DNA from: Acanthochlamys bracteata
Taxonomy: Eukaryota; Streptophyta; Magnoliopsida; Pandanales; Velloziaceae
Direction: 5' to 3'
Assembly: GCA_019914995.1 (NCBI GenBank)
Contig: CM034138.1
Coordinates: 5,896,535 to 5,960,534, forward strand
Length of the DNA: 64,000 nt
Under the pieces are notes generated by a model that did not search any database, was not told the origin of the DNA, and was given only the letters and a program-made list of their open reading frames with translations. Shown in pieces: positions 22,801 through 34,500 of this stretch. Within the stretch, counting starts at the first letter, position 1. Each line of letters begins with the position of its first letter. A program made the translations under genes and the position numbers.

Positions 22801-25375
22801 AAGGGCGAAGGAATTGATTGCTATCTAGAAAATGAGTCCGATAGAGGCATGCATATCTAGTAAGAAAAATTTTGGTGGCATCAATAAAGATAGAGGATTC
22901 ACATCACAATAAGTTTTAAGTGTTCATTAACAATTATTCTTTTAATGTTGTCAATAGTGGTAGCTAGGAGAACTATATTGCTAGGAAGGTGGTTGAGCAT
23001 TACAACTACTGGTACATCCACATTCTAATCCCTACTTTACTAGATGGATCAATGTGACTGAAGGAGTGTGTTAGCATTGCAAGGTCTTATTCTCTGTAAG
23101 GAAGTACTGATATGAGATCCATTGTGATATGGTTGCTTAAATCATTATCAACTTATTTTTGAAAGGTCTTGGCAATATACGAACTTGTTATGATTGTCAA
23201 AAGAACAACGAAAATTAACTGTACATGGAGTAAAGTACCGATTGCCTCTGTGCTAAAATCTGTATTCAAAACCTCTAAAGTGAATGAGAAGATGTCATTA
23301 ATAATGATTAGTGGTAACAGAAACAGAAAGCTTATAGAAGCAATTGCAAGTCCAAATCAAGCTCGATCAAAATCTCTTAGAAAGTGGTGAATGATGCTCT
23401 AAATATGTAAAGGGAAAGCTTAGCTAGTGAGCCCAAAAAAAACTGACATTAAAAAATTTTGATAGGTAGGTTTGTCCCTTATTTAAAGGGTTGTAAGGCT
23501 ATAAGCCAAACACATAAAATTCATTATTTCATTATTATCTATCGAAAGTTATTTGGCCATCAATTCTTCTCTTTTGTGAAATCGAGTGTTATCTTTTATC
23601 GCTTTCATGTTGTGTCGTGTGTGGAGTTAAGATATTCCATATATGTACAAGGAGTACGTAAGCCATTATGTCCGTCAGCAACATATATAAGTCAGCCGCA
23701 ATGCTCCCTTAATGAAAGCTTGTGGATTATACACTACATACTGCAACAAAAACTCCCACAACTAAGCTTTTCTCCTCCTTTATTCATGCTTAAGACTGAT
23801 AGTGTGGAACTAATGTCTACATGAGCCTTGAGTTATTTTCCACAGCATCCATGTCAAAAAATTTTGTTTAGAAAGTGTAAATTTGTTTTGAAATTTGATT
23901 TAGTCGTTCATACGTAGAATCATAAATCAAAGCTCTTACAGAGAATTTGGGAAATTCTGTCAAAAGCAAAATTTTTTAGTGCTCTTTAATCTTCGACTTC
24001 ATCTCCTATGGAGGCAAACTCCAGGATTTGAAGAGTATTGGAGAAGGAAATGTTCATATTCTTCCAAATTTGTTTTGAATGAAATAATTTCTGGTGAAGG
24101 TGGAGAAAATTGGAGTTGGGCTTACATCGTGAGAACAGTACTGGAGAAGTTTTGGGTTCATGGTTGTATTGATGGCGATCGATTTCCATATATACCCTTA
24201 TTGCTTGTATGTTGTCATGTATGAGAAGCTTGTACTTGAACATTGTATTACATTACTATTTTAGACCAATTTAATCTAGGTAATAGATTAAACGCTCTAA
24301 AAATTGTATGGTTGTTATGCCTAATGATATTTTTTTTTAATTTAAACGCTCTAAAAATTGAATATACATGATGCAGGAAATCTTTGTGATATGGGGTTTG
24401 ATTTTATAAAAAGACGAAGTGATTGGGGCCCGCTCTTTGATAGTACTTCTTTGCAACAGTATATCCTGCTTTGTTCACAGGTATCTGTACATTCTTAGAA
24501 CAATGCCGAATGTATCATTATAATCGGCCTTCTATCCTCCAGTATACAATGGTTTGCATATTTTGTGTTTGCATCCATCTTATTTCTTTAATGCTAGATG
24601 ATCTGTATATCTGGTTATATACCTTGCAACTGTCTCACTTGAACAAATCCTGAGTTCCAGCCATCATGACTATTGCCTTAACCATGCACACATGCACCTA
24701 CTTAATTAATTTAAGTCAGAAAATATAACCTGTTTCACAGATCAATTGTTTTCTATTATATGTTGCCTAGTAGTAAGTCCTAGTCAGAGTTTACAGTTGG
24801 ACCATTACGATATTTACAAAGAACAACAAAACGAGAGCGTCTCTTGTCATGGATACTCAATATGTTGCAGCTGATGATCAACCTCACGTATTATAAAACT
24901 TAGTTGTCGGTTTTTCACTCCATTTCTGCATGGGTGTTTTTTTTATGGGAGTTTCTGTGGATTTGCCATATTCAACTGAAATGTTCCAACACTTGATAGT
25001 GCAGCTTCTCTGAATGGAACCATACTTGAGTTTTACTAGAAAATGTGAAAACATCTTACTTTTAACTTTGACATATTACATTGTGATCAATTCCTTCACT
25101 TTATGGCAGCTGAATGAATATTCAATTGGATTTTTCAGGTACTGGAAGGTGGATTCAAGGACAAGCCTGGAAAGTTCAGAGATCATTATCACTCTTGTTA
25201 CTGCCTTAGTGGTCTCTCAATATGCCAGTACAGCTTGGTAAAAGATATGGATGGCTCACCTTTGCCTAATGCTATTTTAGGGCCATACTCAAATCTGTTG
25301 GAACCCATTCACCCTCTACATAATGTGGTTCTCGATAGATACTATATGGCAAGAGAATTCTTCACAAAATCTTGA
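7845..25375 (+). CDS. FTB: protein farnesyltransferase subunit beta (ERA1-type)
   Basis: Fourteen exons: 7845-8020, 10147-10233, 10341-10446, 11607-11642, 11788-11870, 11951-12004, 12961-13012, 14942-15006, 18825-18881, 18983-19055, 20118-20204, 20285-20435, 24377-24480, 25139-25375. They total 1368 nt and give 455 aa. The cytosolic enzyme, paired with the shared alpha subunit, attaches farnesyl to CaaX-box cysteines; in Arabidopsis its loss (era1) causes ABA hypersensitivity. The sequence shows the alpha-alpha barrel repeats, including GGYGGGPGQMPHLATTY, RMHSAGELDVRACYTA, RCQTYEGGIAGEPGSEAHGG and GIEGGFQGRTNKLVDGCYSF. The zinc ligands are present as D285 and C287 (DGCYSFW) and H395 (DHYHSCY). 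Residues 293-377 hold the plant-specific insert rich in charged and Cys residues. The N-terminus is Gln/Glu-rich. Exon 4 is only 36 nt. Introns 1, 8 and 12 are 2.1, 3.8 and 3.9 kb. No frame breaks; it looks functional. Confidence 0.97.
8070..9225 (+). repeat. degenerate repeat family in FTB intron 1
   Basis: A motif of the form aagatt-gctgcaattcttgaaaa followed by ttgatctttttactattt recurs near 8070-8130, 8355-8405, 8640-8680 and 9185-9225, with partial copies near 8190-8225 and 8270-8300. Spacing is irregular (roughly 100-500 bp) and copies are diverged. The flanking text (ccctcatgtg / ccttcatgtaa / cctcttgtaa) is also partly conserved, so larger units were probably duplicated. The rest of intron 1 (9226-10146) shows nothing recognisable. 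Confidence 0.6.
13090..14350. other. FTB intron 7 insertion-like stretch, unidentified
   Basis: Most of this 1.9-kb intron is AT-rich, but 13590-14150 is distinctly purine- and G-rich and holds a 128-codon open frame (13774-14160) with no recognisable domain and a low-complexity Lys/Glu tail. The change of composition inside an intron suggests inserted DNA, but I found no inverted ends or target duplication. Confidence 0.3.
16405..16528 (+). repeat. tandem duplication (about 60 bp x2) in FTB intron 8
   Basis: The block beginning ttacttcatagggcaagtag and ending gatatctaattataagtt occurs at 16405-16460 and again at 16464-16528. The copies are nearly identical, except that the second carries about nine extra bases (tttttactg region) in the middle. 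The high identity points to a recent duplication. Confidence 0.85.
16856..17270 (+). repeat. direct repeat pair in FTB intron 8
   Basis: The block tactgtaacgtgaaaattag...gtggaaactacaatcta starting at 16856 returns at 17149 as tactgtaacgtgataattta...gtgtgaaactacaaccta. The copies lie about 290 bp apart and are diverged, with similarity over roughly 100 bp. This may be an old segmental duplication or the ends of a small decayed element. Elsewhere in intron 8 (15007-18824) I see only AT-rich sequence with no recognisable coding remnant. Confidence 0.6.
20541..20628 (+). repeat. short tandem duplication in FTB intron 12
   Basis: taatggttgtatgttttat at 20541 is repeated at 20585, each copy followed by a related gattaaaat/caattaaaat block and t-atgtt. 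The units are about 43 bp long. Confidence 0.7.
22650..22860 (-). pseudogene. possible Ty3/gypsy integrase remnant in FTB intron 12
   Basis: On the minus strand one frame reads SIPSPFLSSWG and, after an apparent frameshift, another reads GSDHVGHL followed about 20 residues later by WMTVVVDYLLAL. Gypsy integrases have a similar block (PWPF..WG.D.VGP followed by VVVDYFTKW). The similarity is short and needs a frameshift and a stop to be skipped, so this is a weak call. The rest of the 3.9-kb intron (20629-22649 and 22861-24376) has no recognisable gene. Confidence 0.35.
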
Positions 25376-25872
25376 AAGTTGTCAGCAACTAGTGCAACTG
25401 AAGAACTGGAGGCTATTGATTTGTGTTACAAACGTCTGAACTTGGCTTTGTGAAGTTTCCCTAATGCCTCAGTATCTGTCTTAGCTGATCTGAACGTACG
25501 TGTTCTTCAATTGTGTTATGGACATCGGTGTAACCGTAACCTGATTTGAGACGCATAATGTGGTCAAAGAAGTTTCGAGTCTGTAATTTGTGTTAAGCGC
25601 GGAGAATGACTTGTGAGGTTGGTATCAAACAATACAGAAATAACGATACATGTAACTTATGTAGATGGTAAATGAGTTTATTACATGTGTTCCTTGTAAA
25701 TGTGTTTACTATAGAGGAGGAACTAGTTCAAATAGGCAATGCATACATGCACTTGAGTTGCAGTGTTGTGTCTTTTACTCAGTCGCTGATTTCTGCTTTA
25801 CTTCAGTTACTTTTGGATTCATAAAACTGTATAATAACACTCTGCATATCAACTGAATCTACGTCGATTTTG
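25376..25872 (+). other. FTB 3' flank / probable 3'UTR
   Basis: The sequence after the FTB stop codon has no strong polyadenylation signal I can single out. The next feature, an RNase H fossil, begins about 500 bp downstream, so it may be transcribed as part of FTB readthrough. Confidence 0.4.
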
Positions 25873-26103
25873 TTAGAAGGAACAAAAACAGTGAAGGTGC
25901 TGTTTGGAGTAGCTTACATTGCTCAGGATGGAAATGGAAATATTTTTGTACGTCAGCGTTCCTACATTATAGAGGCAGAACTGAAGGCCGCTTCGAAGCG
26001 ACTTTAAAAAGCTCTAGAATTTAGAAATATTGCATATAAATTTTTCGAAGGAGATTTTCATGTTGTGATAAATTGGATAATCACATTCATCCATGATCTG
26101 TGA
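25873..26103 (+). pseudogene. RNase H-like (RVT_3 type) fossil
   Basis: A frame from 25873 to the TGA at 26101-26103 reads FGVAYIAQDGNGNIFVRQR, then IEAELKAASKRL, a TAA stop, and KALEFRNIAYKFFEGDFHVV. This is the layout of the RNase H-like domain of plant non-LTR retrotransposons and their domesticated relatives: strand 1 with a D-x-N-G turn, the catalytic E in the E-A-E-L-x-A helix, and the second acidic residue in E-G-D. The in-frame stop and the lack of flanking domains make it a pseudogene. It sits about 500 bp after the FTB stop codon on the same strand. Confidence 0.7.
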
Positions 26104-26451
26104 CTGTTGAGTTTGCTAGTTTGTTCTTTTTAGGTGACTGCTTTTCGTGATTTTAACAAATTCTCACAAAACTGAGTGGATTGCGTAACATATATTACTA
26201 CTGCAACAGATTCATATTGAATGGGGAGAAGGTTTCATAATTTTACTTGTTTGAACTTTCTAAGATACAGAATTGGTAGATCTTACCTATGTGGTTCGAG
26301 GCTACGCCATGATTGACTTAAAGGAAACTATAGACCAGTTCGGCACCCCGTGTAATTTATTTCACCATTTCATTTCAACTTCTCGATTTCTCAAGAAACC
26401 TTTTGAGTATTTTAAAAAATCTTTTAACAAATTAGAAAGTACTCGTAAACT

Positions 26452-26477
26452 CTATATATACATATATATATATATAT
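26452..26477. repeat. (TA)n microsatellite, left flank of foldback element 1
   Basis: An imperfect TA run (tatatatacatatatatatatata) ends where the foldback element starts. A matching TA run flanks the other side at 26872-26891. Confidence 0.9.
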
Positions 26478-26871
26478 GAGGAATAAGTGCACTCTATTTT
26501 TTATTTATGGTCGGGGAGATCTTCAAATACAATCTCAACCATTGAATATGAAGAATTATGAGTTAGAAATATATCCATAAAATTTCAGCTCAATCAGACC
26601 ACAAATTCAACTTCATCTGATTACTTGATCAAGATGATAAAAATGATACAACATATATATTTTTAAATTTTCTTACTTTCTGTCAATCTTGATCAAGTGA
26701 TCAGATGAAGGTAAATTCGTAGTCCGATTAAGCTGAAATTTTATAGATATATTTCTAACTCATAGTTTTTTATATTCAACGGTGGATATTAGATTTGGAG
26801 ATCATTCTGATCATAAATCGAAAAAAGAGTGTCCGAAAATGCTCCAAAAAAGAAGTGTCTTTATCTCTCCC
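26478..26871. mobile_element. foldback MITE 1 inserted in (TA)n
   Basis: Two arms of about 150-180 bp are inverted copies of each other around a loop of about 35 bp near 26660-26690. Shared arm words include ttatgagttagaaatatat, aaaatttcagct and acttgatcaagat, read forwards on the left and reverse-complemented on the right. There is no coding capacity. The right terminus, read inwards, is GGGAGAGATAAAGACACTT; the left is GAGGAATAAGTGCACTC. TA microsatellites flank both ends, so a target duplication cannot be told apart from the repeat. A diverged relative lies at 54229-54592. Confidence 0.8.
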
Positions 26872-26891
26872 TATATATATATATATATATA
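26872..26891. repeat. (TA)n microsatellite, right flank of foldback element 1
   Basis: An uninterrupted run of TA units directly after the terminal ctctccc of the foldback element. Confidence 0.9.
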
Positions 26892-28507
26892 ATTTTATTT
26901 TTTTTGAGTTGAAAAAAATCAAATTTGTTTTTTAAAAATCTCAAAATAAACTTTTTATAAAAAGAATTTCTATTCTAAACACCATAACGACCTCTCATGT
27001 GTATACTTTCGTTTACATCTTTATTGTTTTCATTGTTTCAGAGCAAACGTTTGTGTCGAATGTATTATCTAATATCTCTTGATTCCAATATTATACTAAA
27101 ATTAAAACCCCAGCATATCTTTTCTTTCTATTAAGAGACGAGAACTGCAAATGCATATGCCAAAGATTTCTGAAACATAGTTATTAGTGCTTAATATCAC
27201 TGCAATTAAAAATTCTAAAGTTCGACTGTAGATTTTCATTTAATTACTTTACAGCGAAACTATCATGCAACCCGTGCTATGCATTGGAGCTTCAATTGAA
27301 TTCTTCGCGTAGAGAAATGTCCTTTTTCTTAAAACTTCAATTTAAGAAAATGATAAGCTATAATTAACGAAGATGAATTTACTGGTAATGCTTGAAGTTA
27401 TGGATAACAAAAGATGAAAGTTTTTAGAAAAGCACTTCCAAACAGGCACCAAGTTGTATAGATAAGGATTTCTTTTTTTCCCTTCTGAAATCAAACGAGC
27501 ACAAACCAATCATTTCCTTTAGTAAGTAACAGAATTATAGAGAAGGGTCGAAGATGAAATAAATGCTTTTGGATATGAGCATGTTTCAAATGTCCGTAAC
27601 TGAATTTTCTAAAAATAAAAAATAGGAAGTAAAATTTTTTAAAAAATGAAGTGAAAGTAAAATTTAATATTTGTGTTTCAATAATTTTTAAAAGTGTGTT
27701 GTAAATTAAAAGATATAATTATATTGAGAAGTGTGCAAATAAAAAAATTGAAACTGAATTTTGTACGTGAAAATAGAGTTCTAAATTTTTTGTGTAATTA
27801 AAACATATGAACTATTTAAAATTCATAATCTGGTAAGAGAAAGTGAAATTATGAACGTTTGAAATACGTCCTAAAAGAACTTCAAAGGAGTAGAAATTAT
27901 GGTTCCGCAATCACATGAATTAACCTTGAACTACATCTGATATCAATGTTTACTTCAAATAGGGACGTCCATGAGACCTTGGTAGGACACGATATTTATT
28001 ACGCGAATCACCAGCAATAGCGCTTATGCTAGTAAACGTTGCACATTGATGAGACTCAAAGCAACTGAAAACACAAAGTATAATATCAATCAGAAATGCA
28101 GGAAAGATTTCTACTTAGAGCGAAGCACATCAATGATATACTTTTTTACCAGGTAACACAGACCATTCACCAAATCTTACTAATAATGCATTTTGTGAAG
28201 CTTACAAACATTAAAATCACTCATCATTACAAGCACCCTACCACTAGAATACTAGATGAATGTCAAAAAGTTGGGAGATTTCCCAAATTATATTACAAGA
28301 AACTATGAAAATCCCTGCAAGACTTCAAAACTTTTGAATCCACCAAGTAAAACAATGGCAACATTAACCGCAAAAATTGGAGAAGATGGTTGAAGTGGTA
28401 CTTCTAATTGGTCATGGTCCTTGCCACGGAAGTAAAAGCAGCACCAGAAAACAATCTTCTCTCCTATGAGTTAGTTACCTACATCAGCCGTGCAAACCAC
28501 CTTAACA
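26892..28507. other. intergenic between convergent FTB and CCT3, no gene seen
   Basis: AT-rich sequence with no recognisable coding remnant. The last few hundred bases before 28508 are probably the 3'UTR of the minus-strand CCT3 gene, which converges on FTB. Confidence 0.5.
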
Positions 28508-31500
28508 TTATTCAGGAATCATCTGCTCATTATCTGCATCTCCTTCCTCCTCAATCTTAGGCTTACTTGAGGTTGGGCCAGCACCTGGAGACTGCTTCTT
28601 CTTTATGCCACTTACGATATCATCTATCCTCAAAAGCATGGAAGCAGCCTCGATGGCGGTTTTGAATGTTTGTGCCTTGACATTGTAGGAATCCCATATC
28701 TAGAAGATTATAAATATAAGGTGTTAGTTTCCCAAGTCAAGTCAAAATTTCTGTTGTTAGGTGTGGGCGTGTGCATAAGAGAGAGAGTGTGAAAGAGAGA
28801 GAGAGAGTACCTTCCGTTCCTTCATGTCAACAATCTCACCAGTATTGCCATCAATGCCAAACCATGCATTTTCACCATTTGCATGCTGAGTCAGAGTGAA
28901 AACTTGGTGTCTTAGTAAAAAGGTTTGAAGATAGAAAAAGCTATTTTAAAATAACTCGTATAAATGAACCAAGCATTAAACATAAACATCGTATATGGAA
29001 GATGTTACCTTTCCTTGGAGGGCAGTCATTGTGCGGATCACGTTTACCCCACAATTTTGAGCCAAAGTTCTTGGGATTGCCTCAAAAGCAACAGCAGCAG
29101 CTTCATAGGGCCACTAAAATAATATCAAACGAGCACTTAGACGACAGAAGCAAGCAATCCAAAAAGGTGGTTGATACCTCTCAGTATCGTGCTAAAATCT
29201 AAAAAGGCTGGTGAAGAATAGTGCATGACACTACCTTTTCTATTCCTTCAATTGATGAGCTCTTTTGCTTCAATGCTGCTGAAACTGTTAACTCAGTAGC
29301 TCCACCTCCAGGAAGAAGCTTTGGGTTTTTCAAAATGTTCCTAGCTACTGACATTGCATCCTGAGAAAAGAAGTGAACTCTTTAGAACCAGGTTAAAAAC
29401 TGTTGCTTCAAAGTACGCTATATCTGTGAGGAAAACAAAACTAAACCATACACAGTTTGCAACAGCATAAACATGTTGCTTTGACAGAAGTCATTCTAAT
29501 GATCTAATCACATAAAGCATATTTGGGAAGACAGAAACTTCATAGACACTACGCAGTTGCAAGGGTGTCAGGGCATTAAGAAGATACCTGTAAGTTCCTT
29601 TCCACTTCATTCAGGAGATCCTTGCTTGCACCTCTCAATAAAACAGTGCATGCCTTTGGATCCTTGCACTCCACAATAAAAGCAAAGAACTCATCCCCTA
29701 TCTTCTTGACCTCAAAAAGCCCTGCCCCTGTTCCAACATCAGATTCTTGTAGCTCCTCTGGCCTGTTGACAACAACTGCTCCGCAGGCCTTGGCAATCCT
29801 ATTGTTATCAGTCTTCCTCACTCTTCTTATAGCACTTACTCCAGCCTTGCTTAAGTAATGGCAGGCCAGATCGCTAAGCCCCTTTTCAATAATAACTAAA
29901 TCTGGTTTGAACTTCAACAATTGCATACAAATGTTCTCAATATACTCTTCTTCCATCTTAAGTAAAACTTCCCTGACAAATAGATAGACTTGTTAATAAC
30001 ACATACAAGTGAACCATATACCCAAATGACAGAAATTAGGTTGCAAACTTCACACATACTAATATTCATTTCTCTGCCTAACAATAAAGATATACAACAA
30101 TTTCATGAAAAGGAACCCATGTAAACATATACGCCAAACAGTCCCTTTCACTTCACCTCTTCCTGCTCTTTTGTAAAATTTTAAGAAACAGCAATAATAT
30201 ACATGCAAATAATTTGTCGATGAAGAAAAGTTCCATGCCTTTTATTGGGAGTATGCTTAGTTGCAAAATATCACTTTGAAAAGCATACTCTTCTTCATTC
30301 AATTACTTTTCTTCGGAGTGTTTCATGTTCTTTGTGCTGAAATGCTTGCTAAACCTCATCTGCAACATTGCTACTTACACTTACAAGAAACTTCTCTCAA
30401 TTATTACTTCTCCACTAATAAAAATGAGCAACACCTCTTGAAAAGAGAAATTGCCAAAAACTCTTCTTTGTAATTATTTTGTTGGGAGCGTCTTTCATTT
30501 TCTTATTGCTTAAATGCTTGTTGAACATCATCTCCAACATTTCTACTTAGCCTAAGAAAGGACTTCTCAGTTATTACTTCTGCAAATAAAATGAGTCACC
30601 TCAAGAAAAAGAAACAAAAAAAGGTGCGACAACTCAGTAGTTAGACAGCTCTCAGTTGGACGATTATCTATCTGTACCACTGCTCAACCATATTCCCAAT
30701 CAGCCAAGGATTAGAGCAAAAGACCTCGATATAAAAGCTGTCATTTATACAGAGTCTACGTCGTCCACATCAGTCAAGATGATATAGTCTAGCATGAGGG
30801 GAAAATAAAGATGAAAAAGGTGAAATTTTTAATCAGGGTCCAAAAGGAAGCTATATATATTACAAACTCCTTATTCCTAAGCATCTAAGTTCCAACTCAA
30901 AGAGACTCAATGATCTACGCTTCAGATGGATATTAAGGCTCGAGAATGATAAACTCACCAAATAGTTAGAAGACTAGCTTAGCCCACTAAATAAATTAAT
31001 CAAAATAGAAATGTAGCATGCAAGCTGCCCATGCAAACCAATAATGGTCCCTGAAATAGGTACCAGTATTGAATTCTAGAATCCTTTTAACGAAGACATC
31101 ATTAAGCAAACTAAAATATTGGAATGCATGAGCTCACCAATCCTCCTCCTTTAACAATTCAGCATTTGTTTGATTTTCTCCTTTCTTGTATTCAAGAGGG
31201 CAATCAAGGAGAATAATGCGAGGGTTCAATATCTTTCTTTGCATCTTTCCAGGTGCAACAACATCTTTGTTGATCATGACACCTTTAAGAACCTTAGAAT
31301 CCTCCAATTGTCCACCAGGAACTTTTTCGACTTTAACATACTTCTTAATATCAACCTCTCTCAACCCTTGACCAAGATCCACACCAACAGTGGTTGTAGC
31401 ATCAATTGCAAGATCCTGAAGGCACCAAAATGGAAGACACTCAAGCAAAGATACCAACACGCTGAAAAATAAATTAAATGTACAAAGCTTTAGAACATGA

Positions 31501-34500
31501 GCAGCAACAGCCTTCCCGATGTAAACCTGGAAAAGCTAATATAACAATAAAGCAAGACTTGCTTTAAACCCACTCTATAACTAGACATACATCACTCAAA
31601 AGAGCCAGAATTCATAGCAACTGCTTGGACATCCAGCTATCTGTAGTTGTACATAGTTATTGGTCTGTTCATTTAAGAACTACGTAAATGAGTTGGAATC
31701 GATGTACCCTTGATCACAAATGACATATTGGCTAGCATACCCATAAACACCGGATACGACCAAACTAGCAAACCATGCCCTAGGGTAAAAGAAAGCTTGA
31801 TTGCAGTCTTGACCTAGCTAATGACATTGCGCCTTGTCATACATTGCTTATTGCATGTGGAATATCCAGCACAAATAGGAAAGCATTAAAGTGGGATCAA
31901 GTGCAGCATAGATCATCTACCACAGGTTATATCACAGTGCATCATTATGTCTTTCAAAGAGTCAACAATTGCAGAACTTGAGAAACACAAGTGCTATAAC
32001 AGATGAAAAGTTAAATGTAGATAATTTTATCCAAAAATAATTTAAATATAAAGTGTTTTCATAAGCGGAAAGGTACAGCCTATTACTAGATTTCCAATTT
32101 CCAGATAACAAGATATAGAACATGAGCAAGTGCACTTACAGCAATCAGATTGCCAAATTGACCAGTGAACTTTGTGCCAATGCAGCTTTTTACCAATCCC
32201 AACATGGCAGTACCTAGCAAGAAAAAAGAACAGAGTATAGCTGGACATTCTTACCAAATAGCACAATTTAAAATGAGAGACACGAGTTACTGTAAAATGT
32301 TTGATTCTAGCACTTATATTATAAATGAAAATATAAGAGAAAGAGAGTAATATTTTGTTAAATAATTGTACACAAAAGATCAGAGATACTTCTGATAGAG
32401 AATACGCAGATGTCCTACATCATCAGTTTAAAATTCTGAAAATACTTACGATCATTCACATCAACAGGCATTGCAATCTTTTCCAAGACAGCCAAAGCAT
32501 CTTCAAGAGCTTTCGCATAAGCTGAAAAGCACAAAGGGAGCATTTATGGAAAAAGTCTTATCGACAAGAAACTCCATTGCAGCTGAGATAAAACTATTAC
32601 CTCGACAAATGACTGTTGGATGATAGTTCTTCTCAATAAAAGCTTCTGCAACATGAAGCATTTCACCAGCTGCAATAGAATCTAACTTTAGCCAGTTGGC
32701 AAAACTAAAAGTGTAAATTGATACTAAAGGAGTGTATTATAGCAAGTACAACACGAACATTTATGAAACAGCATCAGAATTAACCATATAAGAAAAGTGG
32801 AGCAAATGCTATACATAAGAAGAAACATCTTCAGAACACATTAGTGAGGTTATTTATTGAGAAAAGATATTTTACATCCAAATATATAAAGAGAGCAGCT
32901 ATAAACCACCAACCTAGTACAATTACCGAAGTTGTACCATCTCCAACTTCTTCATCCTGTGTCCGACTAAGTTCAATCATAGACTGCAGCAAATGAAAAC
33001 GAACATCAGCCAAAAAGACTATTGGCATTCAAGAGAGAAAGCTAAACTGCTTGAAAGACTGTTTGCCTAATAATGCATAAAGCATATACGAGGCAAGTGA
33101 CAACAACAGTATTACCTTGGCAGCTGGATGAGCAAGGTCTAACTCTCGCAAAATCGCATTTCCATCATTTGTAACCACGATGCCTGTGTCAAAGTCAAAA
33201 AAAAAACGAAAAACTCAAAACAACTAGATTTCCAAAAGAAATAAAGGGCAAAATGAAATAAATATCCAAGTCAGAGATATAACTACCAGCATTTCAAAGG
33301 AAACAAAGGACATTTGAAAAAGGAAAAAGAAAAGAACCTCTTTAAAGAATGAAACAGTAAAAAGATAATAATAATAATAATAATCGGTAGAGATGCAAGT
33401 TTTCAACTTTAATGGACCCCAAGAACCCAACTATCGGTTTGCATTCACCCCAAATACATACAAATGAAAACCAGAAGATATACAAGATTAGAGAAGGGGT
33501 ATAATAGGCTTTGAGTTAAAAATTACAGCACCTATGTAACCGCTAAAAAAGGAGGAAAATGTAGTTCATCAAATTATGGGAAAAAGGATATTATAACAGA
33601 CCTCCTCCAGCATCAAGAAGCATCTTCAGCATAGACCGTGGGCCCAAAGTGGTACGGATTATATCAGCAACAGCCTACAGAATAATTTCAGATCAATATG
33701 TATTATAAATAAAGCATCTACAGATTTGCAACTCTACATTGCTATTCATAGTTTATGGTGATACAAATAACAAGTGCATCAAGCTTATATAACTTCACTA
33801 CACTTGAGTTGAGAATGAACAACTATATCAAACCATAAGAAAAATTATCGTAATGTCTTGATATACATGCAGGTGCAGAAGGAATATAAAAAGATGCCAA
33901 CACATGTCCACTTCCAATAGGCAATGCAAACAGTATTGTTAAAATCTTACTGCAAACCTAAAATCTTATTTATAATGTTGCGAAGAACACATAGGGGAGA
34001 GGTCGAACAAAAATAAATATGAACTTTACCGAGTAAAAGAATGAACATGATCAGATAGTCCACTTGAGTTCATATTAGCTCACTTTTAACTTCAAGTTCC
34101 TTGAAAGGATGGCAATGTTTTGGGTTCTGATAAAATTGAAAACGATTCCTACAATAGAAGTCTATAGGATATCCAGAAGACAATACAGGGATTGCAGTCC
34201 CATAGCCAAACCCAAACAGAATGATATGAAAACGAGCAGATTGAACATGTGTGTATTTGTGTCTCAACGTTGCTGTTGGAGTAAACTATGGCTTCAAGAG
34301 AGCAAGAGACAAAGGAGTAGCATGTGGGCATGGGCATTCAAGGATGACGTTAAATTGCGAGATCAATAAACTTCCACATAACCATCATCCAGCGACTTGA
34401 TGAATTGCTGACTAACATCTGGTTGTTGGAGCTGTAGAGCACAATTCTTAGGAGAGAGGAAGGACAGATCTAAGATATTTGCCTATACAAATTGGAGCAA

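Noticed and set aside
24288-24360. taaacgctctaaaaattg present twice
   Set aside because: An 18-19-base duplication alone, 54 bp apart, is too short to interpret.
26273-26479. 68-codon plus-strand frame before foldback 1
   Set aside because: It ends in a Tyr-Ile run from the TA microsatellite and has no recognisable content.
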